Assembly: GCA_012960505.1 (NCBI GenBank)
Contig: DUBC01000022.1
Span: 49,193-113,192, forward strand
Direction: 5' to 3'
Origin: Verrucomicrobiales bacterium
GTDB taxonomy: Bacteria; Verrucomicrobiota; Verrucomicrobiia; Verrucomicrobiales; DEV007
DNA length: 64,000 nucleotides
A program made the position numbers and the translations under genes. Below are positions 43,831 to 53,280 of this stretch, piece after piece (the first letter of the stretch is position 1; every line of letters starts with the position of its first letter). The notes under the pieces are model-generated. The model was not told where the DNA came from. It did no database searches and saw nothing but the letters and a program-made list of their open reading frames with translations.

Positions 43831-45483
43831 TTATTTTTTTGAAGCTTTTTCTTCAGCGTGCTTAGCGACACCGATTCTTCTCGCAAGGGCCGCGGCAACG
43901 AATCCCTTGAATAGTGGATGCGAATAGTTCGGTTTGGAGAGGAACTCCGGATGAAATTGGCAAGCTACGTAGAAAGGGTGATTCGCTAATTCTATAATTT
44001 CCACTAGGCTCCCGTCTGGGGAAGTTCCTGCAATAATCAGGCCTACTTTTTCCAGTTGTTCCCGGTAATCACTATTGAATTCAAAGCGGTGACGATGCCT
44101 TTCGTTTATGGTTGAGCTTTTATATAAGTTAAAGGATTTGGTCTCTGGTTTAAGATCGCAGACCCAAGTTCCAAGTCTCATTGAAGCACCTTTATGCGTT
44201 ACACTTTTTTGTTCGTCCAGTAGACAAATCACTGGGTGAGGAGTGCCTTGATTGAATTCAGTACTGTTTGCACCTTCAAGGTTTGCAATGTTACGCGCAA
44301 ATTCAATTGTAGCTACTTGCATTCCGAGGCAGATACCAAAATAAGGAATTCCTCTGGTACGCGCAAACTTTGCTGCATTAATTTTCCCTTCAGTTCCCCG
44401 ATCTCCAAATCCTCCAGGAATGAGTAATCCGTCAATGCCATCAAGCACCTCTTCGATGTCGTCACAGTTCTCAAGATCTTCAGCATCTATCCGATCCACG
44501 ATGACTCGGCAGTCATTCGCGGCTCCGGCATGAGTCAGGGCTTCATAAATGCTTTTGTAGGCGTCCTGAAGCTCAATGTATTTTCCTACCACAGCGATCC
44601 TTGTCTCGTGAGACGGATCAATGACGTGCCAGACAAATTCCTGCCAAGCCTTCAGGTTGGGCTTTTTCTGTGGTAAATTTAATCGCTTGCAGACGATGTC
44701 ATCGAGTTTTTCTTCGTGCAGATAGAGAGGCAGTTCGTAAATAGAATGAGGGACGTCCCTGCATTCTATGACCGCGTCAGAGGGGACATTGCAAAACATT
44801 GAAATTTTTTCCCTCACTTCGGCCTCTATCGGGTATTCGCTCCTGCATAGGACGACTTGAGGCTGGATACCGATTTCTCTGAGTTTTGCGATGCTTTGTT
44901 GGGTAGGTTTGGTCTTTAGTTCACCGGCTGCGCCGATGTATGGGACTAGGGTAACGTGGATGAATAGCGCGTTGTCTGGACCGACCTCCTGAACGAACTG
45001 TCGAAGAGCTTCAAGGAATGGGAGGCCCTCAATGTCACCGACCGTTCCGCCGATCTCGGTGATAATGATATCCGCATCCATTTTACTTGCCACTTCGTAG
45101 ATCCGTCCTTTAATTTCGTTTGTGACATGAGGGATGACCTGAACCGTTTTTCCTAAATAGTCTCCTTTGCGCTCTTTCTTAATGACGGTTTCATAAACCT
45201 GACCGGAGGTCAGGTTGTTAAGCTTTGAAAGTATTCCGCTAGTGAACCGTTCATAATGGCCCAGATCAAGATCAGTTTCTGCGCCATCATCGAGCACGTA
45301 GACTTCTCCGTGCTGAAAGGGGCTCATCGTTCCAGGATCGACATTAAGGTACGGATCAAACTTTTGTAACAAAACCTTATGACCTCTTTTTTCCAGAAGC
45401 GTGCCAAGCGAAGCTGCTGCTAGACCCTTCCCGAGAGAGCTTACGACTCCTCCTGTAAAGAAAATAAATTTGGTGTTATTCAT
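43831..45483 (-). CDS. pyrG: CTP synthase
   Basis: 550 residues, the normal length. The N-terminal amidoligase domain starts '[22 protein letters not shown]' (in part) with the P-loop-like [10 protein letters not shown] and '[21 protein letters not shown]'. The C-terminal class I glutamine amidotransferase domain has '[14 protein letters not shown]', nucleophile Cys in 'FGICLGMQ' and 'FHPEF' histidine-glutamate. It makes CTP from UTP, ATP and glutamine. It follows kdsB by 32 nt on the same strand, an arrangement also known from Chlamydiae; CTP is the co-substrate of KdsB. Confidence 0.98.
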   Translation of the reverse strand: MNNTKFIFFTGGVVSSLGKGLAAASLGTLLEKRGHKVLLQKFDPYLNVDPGTMSPFQHGEVYVLDDGAETDLDLGHYERFTSGILSKLNNLTSGQVYETVIKKERKGDYLGKTVQVIPHVTNEIKGRIYEVASKMDADIIITEIGGTVGDIEGLPFLEALRQFVQEVGPDNALFIHVTLVPYIGAAGELKTKPTQQSIAKLREIGIQPQVVLCRSEYPIEAEVREKISMFCNVPSDAVIECRDVPHSIYELPLYLHEEKLDDIVCKRLNLPQKKPNLKAWQEFVWHVIDPSHETRIAVVGKYIELQDAYKSIYEALTHAGAANDCRVIVDRIDAEDLENCDDIEEVLDGIDGLLIPGGFGDRGTEGKINAAKFARTRGIPYFGICLGMQVATIEFARNIANLEGANSTEFNQGTPHPVICLLDEQKSVTHKGASMRLGTWVCDLKPETKSFNLYKSSTINERHRHRFEFNSDYREQLEKVGLIIAGTSPDGSLVEIIELANHPFYVACQFHPEFLSKPNYSHPLFKGFVAAALARRIGVAKHAEEKASKK

Positions 45484-45515
45484 GGTCAGTAGCGGGATGG
45501 TATAAAGAGACTATA

Positions 45516-46259
45516 TTAAGTGTTAGCTAGGATTTGTTGTTCGACCATAATTGCTTGTTCTGGTGTGTCTACACCAATCGAATTATCATCTGTTATAATG
45601 ACATGGATGCTCTCACCGTTCTCGATGGCCCGTAATTGTTCGAGTCTTTCGGCAAGTTCTAGGGGAGAAGGTTCCCACCGGACAAACTTTAGAAGAAAGT
45701 CTTTAGTGTATCCGTATATTCCTTTGTGCCGGTAGCAAGGAGCTGCCGGACTTTCGCTGTTCTGGTGAGGTATCACGCTTCGCGAAAAGTAAATGGCATT
45801 ATTTTCCTTATCTATAACTGTCTTCACTACGTTTGAATTTGCAAGATCCAAATTATTTATACCAGACACTGCTGCCGTAATCATGCAAATAGTAGGATCA
45901 TTTGATATTTTTTCAGCTAGTTGATCAATTAGGCCCGGATCGATCAGGGGTTCATCTCCCTGAATATTGATGATATGAGTACAATCCTGATCAGTTTTAG
46001 CCGCTTCCGCTATTCTGTCAGTGCCGGAAACGTGATCATCTGAAGTCATTACGACCTTTGCACCGAAAGATTCTGCGCTTTCCGCTATTCTCGTATCATC
46101 CGTGGCGATGAGGATTTCATCTAAATTATGAGTTTTTTCACATTGATTCCAGACGTGTTGAATCAGCGGTTTACCTGCGATCGGATGAAGTGGTTTCCCG
46201 GGAAATCGCGTTGAGGCCCAACGAGCGGGTATGATTCCAAGGACACGATTTTTCTGCAT
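45516..46259 (-). CDS. kdsB: 3-deoxy-manno-octulosonate cytidylyltransferase
   Basis: 247 residues with 'GIIPARWASTRFPGKPL', the lysine and arginine of the nucleotide site, 'GDEPLIDPGLIDQLAE' and 'YRHKGIYGYTKDFLLKFV'. It activates Kdo to CMP-Kdo for lipopolysaccharide inner core synthesis, indicating a Gram-negative envelope. Its downstream partner pyrG supplies CTP. It starts divergently from phoH, with a 177-nt spacer holding an inverted repeat. Confidence 0.96.
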   Translation of the reverse strand: MQKNRVLGIIPARWASTRFPGKPLHPIAGKPLIQHVWNQCEKTHNLDEILIATDDTRIAESAESFGAKVVMTSDDHVSGTDRIAEAAKTDQDCTHIINIQGDEPLIDPGLIDQLAEKISNDPTICMITAAVSGINNLDLANSNVVKTVIDKENNAIYFSRSVIPHQNSESPAAPCYRHKGIYGYTKDFLLKFVRWEPSPLELAERLEQLRAIENGESIHVIITDDNSIGVDTPEQAIMVEQQILANT

Positions 46260-46284
46260 TTTTTCTAATTTGGCTCTTCAATAT

Positions 46285-46304
46285 AAAACATCATTTAATG
46301 TTTT
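46285..46304. promoter_or_regulatory. Inverted repeat between kdsB and phoH
   Basis: AAAACAT and ATGTTTT flank a 6-nt centre, 26 nt upstream of the kdsB start. It could be an operator or part of a 5' leader hairpin. The rest of the 177-nt divergent spacer is AT-rich and shows no other clear site. Confidence 0.25.
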
Positions 46305-46436
46305 CACGAAGACGTCACAGAGAATAGAGTTTTTTTTTGGTATTTAACAAGATATTTAAGATCTGAAAGGTTTGGTTTGGCGATCGTCTGCTCCTAGTGA
46401 TTACTGATTTTTTGGCGAATAAGAGAAAAAATATTT

Positions 46437-47408
46437 ATGGTTGAACAAACTCTTGAGTTTGAAAATGCTCATTTTCTTCTGTCATTGTTTGCAGGAGATG
46501 TTGGTCTTTCAAAAGAGATCGAATCTAATTTTGGCGTAAAAGTAACTACTCGTGACGCTTGGATCAAGTTCACTGGGGACGAGGATGCAGTCTCAAAGGC
46601 TTCTGCTGCCATAAAGGATCTTGAATCTGCAAGGCGTGACGGAGCAGAAATAAAATTAAAATCATTCCAGTTTGCTATTGATGCAGCGAAATCAGGTGGG
46701 CAATGTTCGGTCTCTGATCTTCTGGGTTATAAAATACTTGGAGGGAGGGGCCGTCCCGAGGTCGTGCCAAGGACAAGGACGCAACTCTCGTACCTCAGGT
46801 CCATGGATAAGAATGATGTGGTTTTTGGTATTGGTCCGGCCGGTACTGGAAAGACTTACTTGGCGGTGGCATCAGCGATTAATGCTTTTAAGGAAAAAAA
46901 AGTAGGGAGATTAGTTCTTACCCGACCAGCCGTTGAGGCTGGTGAGGCGCTGGGTTTTTTGCCTGGTGATCTTACTGAAAAAATACTCCCTTACCTTCGT
47001 CCTCTTTATGATGCCTTATATGACATGATTGAACCGGATGAAGTTAATCGAATGATTGAAAGGGGGCAGATCGAAATTGCTCCACTTGCTTATATGAGGG
47101 GACGCACTATTAATAATTCGGCAATTATATTGGATGAGGCTCAGAACACTACCTCTGAACAGATGCTCATGTTTCTTACTCGTTTGGGAGAAGGTTCCAG
47201 ATGCGTGGTTACCGGAGACCCTTCCCAGAGCGATTTAAAGAGAGGCATTCGTTCTGGTCTCAATGAAGCTATCGAAGTGCTGTCATCAGAAGTTGAAGGT
47301 GTGGATTTTGTTGAGTTTGAACGGTGCGATGTGGTTCGCCATAGAGTCGTCTCTTCGATTATAGGAGCTTATGCAGAGGCGAGGGGAAGCTCGTCTAAGG
47401 TCGATTAA
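46437..47408 (+). CDS. phoH: PhoH-like ATPase
   Basis: 323 residues. An N-terminal KH-like segment ('VGLSKEIESNFGVKVTTRD') precedes the ATPase domain with Walker A GPAGTGKT (133-140), 'LTRPAVEAGEALGFLPGDL', 'YMRGRTINNSAIILDEAQN' (Walker B) and 'TGDPSQSDL'. PhoH proteins are ATPases thought to act in RNA metabolism. They are very often encoded with the 7TM-HD phosphodiesterase and YbeY, as they are here, suggesting a common role in ribosome or RNA quality control. Confidence 0.94.
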   Translation: MVEQTLEFENAHFLLSLFAGDVGLSKEIESNFGVKVTTRDAWIKFTGDEDAVSKASAAIKDLESARRDGAEIKLKSFQFAIDAAKSGGQCSVSDLLGYKILGGRGRPEVVPRTRTQLSYLRSMDKNDVVFGIGPAGTGKTYLAVASAINAFKEKKVGRLVLTRPAVEAGEALGFLPGDLTEKILPYLRPLYDALYDMIEPDEVNRMIERGQIEIAPLAYMRGRTINNSAIILDEAQNTTSEQMLMFLTRLGEGSRCVVTGDPSQSDLKRGIRSGLNEAIEVLSSEVEGVDFVEFERCDVVRHRVVSSIIGAYAEARGSSSKVD

Positions 47409-47648
47409 AATTCGTTAATGCGCCTTTTTTATAGGGTTTTAGAGGCATTGATTTTATCTCTTCCTGATGATAGCTTTACGGTTAACACCTCATAAATTAT
47501 ACATTCTCAGAGTTTACCTGTGCAGGGCTCTGAAATGTGCAAAGAACACTAAATTCTTCCAAGTTAACAAATTTAAGTCATTTGTTTCAATTCTCTGAAC
47601 CGCACCATTCCGGTTCTTTCTACCTCTTCCCTGGGAAAGTTTTAATTC

Positions 47649-49337
47649 ATGATCAAGGCACTCAACAGACTCCAACTCAAGCGCCGCGGGTTGATGTCAG
47701 AAAAGACACGTCGCAAGCACAGTGAGCATGAGTGGATAGATAAGCTCAGTGATAGCTTAATTGTTGCAGCCGTCTCTTATTTATTGTTTGCATTAGTTCT
47801 TGGAATTTTAATTTTAGGAGCTCCGGTCGAGCGTGGAGAATTATTGAGTTCTTGGGGTGCTGTATTTCTTGCCGAGGTAACGCTCATAGCGGGTGTCTTA
47901 CATTTTTATATAAATCATCCAAGGAGCTTTAATCGTAATGGGCGTATCGTCTTAATATTTTCACTGATGTTCATTCACTTGTCTCTGATCAGAACGGTTT
48001 TTGGATTGCCTGTCGGAGAAGGTGTTTTTGGCCTGAGTGGTGAAAAGTTCGGCTTCCTTTTAGCCCCGTTGGCTTTTGCTCCTTTCTCTATTTCAATTTT
48101 ACTGGGAAGATCGCAAGCACTCTTTGTTACTATATTATGTTCGATCTGGGGAGCTCTTCTGGTCGACATTAATCTTTCTCTTCTTATCCTTGTGGCAAAC
48201 CTCATGGTCGGTTTTGTATGTGTCTTATTAACTGATAGTGTTCGTAAGCGGAGCGGCCTGATCAGGGCCGGTTTTATCATAGGGGTGATGATGCTTATAT
48301 TTGGATACCTTTTCGGCTTCATCGGAGGCAGCATTGATGGGGATATGAATTGGAAGGCTTTCGGATTCGGTTGTGCTGTGGCGATTCTTGGAGGTGTTGT
48401 CACTGTGTCCGTCGTGGGTGCCATATTGCCTGTCATAGAGACCCTGTTCCGAATCACGACAGATATTTCATGGATCGAACTCGCTGATCTTAATCATCCG
48501 CTCTTAAGAAAGATGACTATTGAGGCGCCCGGCACTTATCATCATAGTTTAATCGTAGCTAACTTGTCTGAAGCTGCAGCTGAATCGATTGGAGCAAATT
48601 CCATGAAGTGCAGGGTATGTTCCTATTTTCATGACATTGGGAAATTGCATAAGCCTGAATATTTCATAGAAAACATAAGTGATGGGAACAACCCTCATGA
48701 CGAACTAACTCCAACAATGTCAGCTCTCGTTATCACAGCTCATGTGAAAGAAGGGGTAGATATGGCTTTAAAGAAGCGACTTAACACGCAGATCGTTGAT
48801 GTTATAGAACAGCATCATGGCACGTCTATGGTTTCTTTCTTTTATCACCGTGCCCTTGATCAACAGCAGGAGGTCAGAGACAGAGTGGAGAGTGGTGAAG
48901 CTAATGAGGATGATATACCTGAGGTCTCGGAAAAGAATTTCAGGTATCCTGGTCCATTGCCGCAGTTCAAAGAAAGTGGGATCATTAGTTTGGCTGATGC
49001 TATCGAAAGTGCATCAAGAACCCTACAGAAACCGACGCCAGGGAAGATTACTCAGTTAGTTGACGAGATAATAAATAATCGAATTCTTGAAGGTCAGCTC
49101 AAGGATTGTGATCTGACTTTGAGAGAGATAACTGTAATGAGTGAGAGTTTTAAATCCACTCTGAGGAGTATGTTTCATAACCGTATTACTTATCCGAAGG
49201 ACGGATCTGAAATTGAAGGTAATGGCTCTCGAAAGGGCAAAGAAAAAAGTAAGGGCAAGGGCGCTCATAACGGGAACGGAAATAAAAAGAAAAACCCCCA
49301 GATTTCAGGTTCCGATAAAAGTGATTCTACGGTCTGA
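47649..49337 (+). CDS. 7TM-HD family protein (PgpH-like c-di-AMP phosphodiesterase), short form
   Basis: 562 residues with seven predicted membrane helices (about residues 34-270) followed by a cytosolic HD domain: 'TYHHSLIVANLSEAAAE', 'CSYFHDIGK' with the metal-binding HD, 'ELTPTMSALVITAHVKEG' and 'EQHHGT'. Family members such as PgpH hydrolyse c-di-AMP. The large extracytoplasmic 7TMR-HDED domain that normally precedes the helices is missing; only about 30 residues lie before helix 1. The tail is Lys/Gly-rich and disordered. An internal ATG at 47694 is a possible start. The stop overlaps the ybeY start by 1 nt (TGATG). Confidence 0.88.
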   Translation: MIKALNRLQLKRRGLMSEKTRRKHSEHEWIDKLSDSLIVAAVSYLLFALVLGILILGAPVERGELLSSWGAVFLAEVTLIAGVLHFYINHPRSFNRNGRIVLIFSLMFIHLSLIRTVFGLPVGEGVFGLSGEKFGFLLAPLAFAPFSISILLGRSQALFVTILCSIWGALLVDINLSLLILVANLMVGFVCVLLTDSVRKRSGLIRAGFIIGVMMLIFGYLFGFIGGSIDGDMNWKAFGFGCAVAILGGVVTVSVVGAILPVIETLFRITTDISWIELADLNHPLLRKMTIEAPGTYHHSLIVANLSEAAAESIGANSMKCRVCSYFHDIGKLHKPEYFIENISDGNNPHDELTPTMSALVITAHVKEGVDMALKKRLNTQIVDVIEQHHGTSMVSFFYHRALDQQQEVRDRVESGEANEDDIPEVSEKNFRYPGPLPQFKESGIISLADAIESASRTLQKPTPGKITQLVDEIINNRILEGQLKDCDLTLREITVMSESFKSTLRSMFHNRITYPKDGSEIEGNGSRKGKEKSKGKGAHNGNGNKKKNPQISGSDKSDSTV

Positions 49338-49780
49338 TGAAAGGCGCCGAAGAGGGTATCCGAATTGAAATTCATGATGCACAGGAATTAGTGCCTTTTG
49401 ATCTGGAAGTAGTCCGTAATTGTGCAGAGTCAGCTTTTCCTTTATGTCTCAATAAAGCTATAAAGGGTTCGCCTTTGACTGCAATTGATTCGCTGGAGGT
49501 GAGTATTGTTTCAGATGCTGACATTGCGAAAGTTCATGAAAAGTTCATGGACGACCCGAGCCCAACTGATGTGATCACTTTCGATTATGGGGAAATTATA
49601 TCTAGTGCCGAAACTGCGCTCAGAGCATCTAATGATATGGAAATGTCAGTTGAGCAGGAGTTGGCCCTTTATATCATTCATGGGATGCTTCATCTGGCCG
49701 GTTATCGTGACGGGACCAGTGAGGAATTTAATAAAATTACTGAATTGCAGGAAAAGATTTGCGCTGAGCTTTGGGGATAA
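49337..49780 (+). CDS. ybeY: Endoribonuclease YbeY (rRNA maturation factor)
   Basis: 147 residues with 'LEVSIVSDADIAKVHEKFM', 'DPSPTDVITFDYGE' and the metal motif 'HGMLHLAGYRDG'. In E. coli YbeY three histidines bind zinc (H-x3-H-x5-H); here the first two are present and the third position is Asp, a substitution also known in other lineages. YbeY matures 16S rRNA 3' ends and takes part in 70S quality control. It is coupled to the 7TM-HD gene by a 1-nt overlap. Confidence 0.93.
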   Translation: MKGAEEGIRIEIHDAQELVPFDLEVVRNCAESAFPLCLNKAIKGSPLTAIDSLEVSIVSDADIAKVHEKFMDDPSPTDVITFDYGEIISSAETALRASNDMEMSVEQELALYIIHGMLHLAGYRDGTSEEFNKITELQEKICAELWG

Positions 49781-49853
49781 TGATTGCGAGTTTTAAAGCT
49801 TGGGATTTGTTTAATTCTTAGGTAATTATTTCTATTAACCCGTTTAAATTTCA

Positions 49854-50453
49854 GTGGAGACAAGTAGAATTTATAATGATGAGTCAGGAGAGGGGCAAGA
49901 GATCCTGAGGGCCATTAGGTACTCCCGAGTCGGGATTTGCCTCGAATCGCCTCTGGTATTTAATGAAGAAGAGACCAGCTGGAGTAATTTTTTCAATGGT
50001 CTCTTTGCGGATACTTTAATTCCTCATTTTATTCATATAAACCAACTGGTTTCTCAAGAATCTCTTAAAAGCGTTATGACGGAGGATGAAAAATTTTTGG
50101 ATCATCTGCCTGAAGAATTATCGGACCGTCTGAGAGCGGGTTCTGAGAGCGTCTTTGCTGCCAGAGAAGGAGCAAGGGGCATGCGGTTCTTGAGAAAGTT
50201 ACAGGGAAAATCCTCAAATTGCAGTTTTACGGCAGCTTTTGTGGTCAACTTAGCGGATTTTAATATACCTCTCGCGAATGGGATTATTTCCTATGCTTTT
50301 ATGGAATGGATGGCTGGTAAAAATCGGCGAAGATTTTCGCTTGAGAATATTTCTGAATGCGAGAAGCTCTTCATCACTGAGTCGCAGCAATGCTCGGAGA
50401 AGATAAGAAAAGTTCTTGCCAAGTATCTTAGCAACTCTCAAATAGTAGCATAA
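49854..50453 (+). CDS. Hypothetical protein upstream of clpS
   Basis: 199 residues, not recognised. Mostly helical, no signal peptide and no membrane helix; acidic N-terminal half, a basic central part ('REGARGMRFLRKLQGK') and a Lys-rich end. GTG at 49854 is the only plausible start, since a stop codon lies 9 nt upstream in frame and the first internal ATG is near residue 75. It is followed by clpS after 11 nt, so the two may be co-transcribed. A role in the Clp pathway is only suggested by position. Confidence 0.6.
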   Translation: METSRIYNDESGEGQEILRAIRYSRVGICLESPLVFNEEETSWSNFFNGLFADTLIPHFIHINQLVSQESLKSVMTEDEKFLDHLPEELSDRLRAGSESVFAAREGARGMRFLRKLQGKSSNCSFTAAFVVNLADFNIPLANGIISYAFMEWMAGKNRRRFSLENISECEKLFITESQQCSEKIRKVLAKYLSNSQIVA

Positions 50454-50464
50454 AATTTATAAGT

Positions 50465-50770
50465 GTGTTGATTGAAGAATCCAACGTTGAAATTGAAACT
50501 TCCCCTGTAGCAGAGGTCGAAGTGTTGGATCAGGTCACTCAGCCATGGCAAGTGATGATCCTCAATGATCCGGTCAATCTTATGAGTTTCGTGACTCTGA
50601 TTCTTAGAAGAATCTTTGGCTATTCAGAGGAGAAGGCTACGGATTTGATGTTGAAAGTTCATTCTGAAGGTAGCGCCATTGTTTGGACGGGGGAAAGGGA
50701 AAAGGCTGAGCTCTATGTTCAGCAGTTACAGACTCATCAGCTGTACGCAGTCATGGAACCCATTGATTAG
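50465..50770 (+). CDS. clpS: ATP-dependent Clp protease adaptor ClpS
   Basis: 101 residues with the complete ClpS core: 'PWQVMILNDPVNLMSFV', 'LRRIFGYSEEKATDLMLKVHSEGSAIV' (in part) and 'GEREKAELYVQQLQTHQLYAVM'. The NDP and VH residues of the N-degron pocket are present. ClpS delivers N-degron proteins to ClpAP. The N-terminal tail of about 27 residues, needed to control ClpA, is acidic. The start is GTG (50465), followed directly by TTG. It is followed by a DUF2017-like gene 11 nt downstream. Confidence 0.93.
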   Translation: MLIEESNVEIETSPVAEVEVLDQVTQPWQVMILNDPVNLMSFVTLILRRIFGYSEEKATDLMLKVHSEGSAIVWTGEREKAELYVQQLQTHQLYAVMEPID

Positions 50771-50781
50771 TTTCTCATGCG

Positions 50782-51300
50782 ATGGAACTGATCAATAATG
50801 ATGACGGTACATGGACTTTATCCAAGGTCTCTGAACTTGAACATTTAATGCTTTCCAGATTACCAGAGTCTGCTGATTCTACTGGCTGTGAGGAAGCGGG
50901 CAATAGGCTCTTTCCTTCGCCGATTTCTCCGGAAGCAGATTTTGATAATGAAAAAAAATCTTCTGCGGATTCAGACTGGAAAGAGTACATAGAGCCTGAG
51001 CTTCGCGTAGAGTTCAGAGATTCACTGAAAATTGTTGCTGATGATCTCGGTAAGGCGCAGATGGCGAAGGATGAAGAAGTGAATTGTTATGAATTTAATA
51101 TTCCAACTGCGCACGCGGATTACTGGTGCAGTGCACTGAATCAGGCTCGGATCGTTATCCATTATAGATACAATTTGCCTGATGAGGATGGTGTACTGGA
51201 CATGGATCCTAATCCTGAAAAATGGATGGCTACACTCCAGTCTGAAATTTACGGAATGTTAATGGAATTTCTTATCAAGAAAGTTCTCTGGGTGGCCTGA
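50782..51300 (+). CDS. DUF2017-like protein
   Basis: 172 residues. The end ('YWCSALNQARIVIHYRYNL', then 'EKWMATLQSEIYGMLMEFLIKKVL') resembles DUF2017, a small helical family encoded next to clpS in many Actinobacteria; the gene order here is the same. The first half has a low-complexity acidic linker (about residues 32-68). No catalytic motif is visible and the function is unknown. Co-transcription with clpS is likely (11-nt gap). Confidence 0.65.
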   Translation: MELINNDDGTWTLSKVSELEHLMLSRLPESADSTGCEEAGNRLFPSPISPEADFDNEKKSSADSDWKEYIEPELRVEFRDSLKIVADDLGKAQMAKDEEVNCYEFNIPTAHADYWCSALNQARIVIHYRYNLPDEDGVLDMDPNPEKWMATLQSEIYGMLMEFLIKKVLWVA

Positions 51301-51354
51301 GTTTTTTCGTTTCTCTTAAATCGACAAAGTAGCGGTTTGCACTAGCATTAATTT

Positions 51355-53211
51355 GTGAAATTTACATTATTGTTTCTGTTTATTTGTATTATTCGCCTTT
51401 CAATTTCAATTGCTGCTGAAAGACCTAATATTCTTTGGATTACTAGTGAGGACAATGGGCCGGACCTAGGTTCGTACGGATTCAAGTATGCTCATACCCC
51501 CGCACTGGATGCTTTGGCGAAGCGGAGTTCAATTTACACTCGTGCCTTTGCGACTGCAGGCGTGTGTGCTCCGGCGCGGTCAACAATTATTACCGGTATG
51601 TATCCTCCTGCTCTAGGTAGTCAGCACATGAGGAGCCGGGCAACTTTGCCTGAAGGCATAAAGTTTTACTCACATTATCTTCGTGGAGCAGGTTATTACT
51701 GCACGAACAATTCCAAGAAAGATTATAACCTCGTTGAGCCTCCAGGGGCATGGGATGAATCTGGTAGAAAAGCTCACTGGGAAAATGCACCAAAGGGGAA
51801 GCCGTTCTTTGCTATTTTCAATCATACGATTTCACATGAGAGTAAGATCAGGTTGAGAGAAAAGTCATTCCCTCATCATGTTATAAAGGATGCTCCGATC
51901 CCGCCATATCATCCAGACATTCCGGAGACGAAACGTGACTGGGCGCAGTATCATGCAAATATTACGAAACTTGATACTATTGTTGGAAGGAATTTAAAAG
52001 AGTTAGAGAGGGCTGGGCTCGCAGATGATACTATTGTTTTTTATTACGGAGATCATGGATCGGGAATGCCGAGACACAAGCGGTGGTTGTGGGATTCTGG
52101 AATTCATATCCCGTTACTAGTTAGGATTCCTGACAAGTGGAAGAGTTTCAGGGAAGTGAGTCCAGGGAAGATGACTGACAGGTTAGTTAGCTTTGTGGAT
52201 CTTGGGCCCACGGCATTGAGTCTCGCCGGGATTGACCCTCCAAAGCACATGCATGGAAAAGCGTTTCTAGGTAAATTTTCTGATGACCCGAGACAATACA
52301 TTCATGCTTTCAGGGGAAGAATGGATGAGCGCTACGATATGGTTCGAGCGGTTAGAGATGAGCGTTACAAATACATAAGAAATTATAATCCTCATCAAAT
52401 ATACGGTCAGTTCATCGCTTATATGTTTCAGACTGACACTACTCGGATCTGGAAGAACATGTTCGATGCCGGAAAACTTAACGAGGTGCAGAGCGCTTTC
52501 TGGAAGACAAAACCCGCTATTGAATTTTATGATACAAAGAATGATCCGCACGAGGTGAATAATTTGGCTCAGAGTGAAGCTCATGCAGATCAGAGGGACC
52601 GCCTTGCTGACGAACTTAATAGATGGCAATTAGAGATTGGGGACTTGGGGTTTTTGCCTGAAGGAGAAATGCATGATCGGTGCGGCGATCTGACACCTTA
52701 TGAATTAGGTAGAGATAAGAAAAAATACCCTCTGGCGAAAATAAAGGCAGCGGCAGAGAAGGCGACCACTGCTACCAGTTCATCTTTGGGTGAGCTTCAA
52801 TCAATGATGAAAGATAAGGATGCGGCGATTCGTTATTGGGGAGCTACTGGATGTATCATATTAGGGAAGAGTGCGGCTGCAGCGAAATCTGATCTTGTTA
52901 ATTTATGTAAGGATCCGTGTGCTGATGTGAGGAGCGCCGCATCTCAAGCTCTTTTTATGATAGGAGAAGTTAAGACTGCAGAGTCTACGCTTGAGGCGAT
53001 TTTATCTGAAAAGAATCCATTTTCACGGCTCAGAGCAATGAACGTGCTTGATCATATGGATGAGAGTGCCCGTGAGGCCGTTACCCGAATAGCTAAAGTC
53101 GGGGACCCGGTAAGTATTGGCGCTTACGGAGAAAATTATATTGGCAATGTTATAAGTAAGGCCGCGGCCGACCTAGGAGTTGCCCAGAAGAAAAAGGGAC
53201 GCAAAAAATAA
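51355..53211 (+). CDS. Sulfatase with C-terminal HEAT-like repeats
   Basis: 618 residues, GTG start: signal peptide (MKFTLLFLFICIIRLSISIAA), 'NILWITSEDNGPDLGSYG' and the formylglycine site CAPARST (Cys71). 'VFYYGDHGSGMPRHKRW' and 'FYDTKNDPHEVNNLA' belong to the sulfatase fold. From about residue 480 a HEAT-like tail appears ('KDKDAAIRYWGATGCIILG', 'PCADVRSAASQALFMIGEV'), which may bind partner proteins or substrate. It likely acts on sulfated polysaccharide in the periplasm. The two monocistronic-looking neighbours are the DUF2017-like gene and ffh. Confidence 0.92.
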   Translation: MKFTLLFLFICIIRLSISIAAERPNILWITSEDNGPDLGSYGFKYAHTPALDALAKRSSIYTRAFATAGVCAPARSTIITGMYPPALGSQHMRSRATLPEGIKFYSHYLRGAGYYCTNNSKKDYNLVEPPGAWDESGRKAHWENAPKGKPFFAIFNHTISHESKIRLREKSFPHHVIKDAPIPPYHPDIPETKRDWAQYHANITKLDTIVGRNLKELERAGLADDTIVFYYGDHGSGMPRHKRWLWDSGIHIPLLVRIPDKWKSFREVSPGKMTDRLVSFVDLGPTALSLAGIDPPKHMHGKAFLGKFSDDPRQYIHAFRGRMDERYDMVRAVRDERYKYIRNYNPHQIYGQFIAYMFQTDTTRIWKNMFDAGKLNEVQSAFWKTKPAIEFYDTKNDPHEVNNLAQSEAHADQRDRLADELNRWQLEIGDLGFLPEGEMHDRCGDLTPYELGRDKKKYPLAKIKAAAEKATTATSSSLGELQSMMKDKDAAIRYWGATGCIILGKSAAAAKSDLVNLCKDPCADVRSAASQALFMIGEVKTAESTLEAILSEKNPFSRLRAMNVLDHMDESAREAVTRIAKVGDPVSIGAYGENYIGNVISKAAADLGVAQKKKGRKK

Positions 53212-53280
53212 AAATAACACGAATGAACTTATGATTTGTGGAGCCTTGCATCTGCAGGCAAAGGAGCCAAACTAGTATCA

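Noticed and set aside
47537..47725. 62-residue plus-strand ORF between phoH and the 7TM-HD gene
   Set aside because: Composition is not protein-like, it overlaps the start of the 7TM-HD gene, and no ribosome site is seen.
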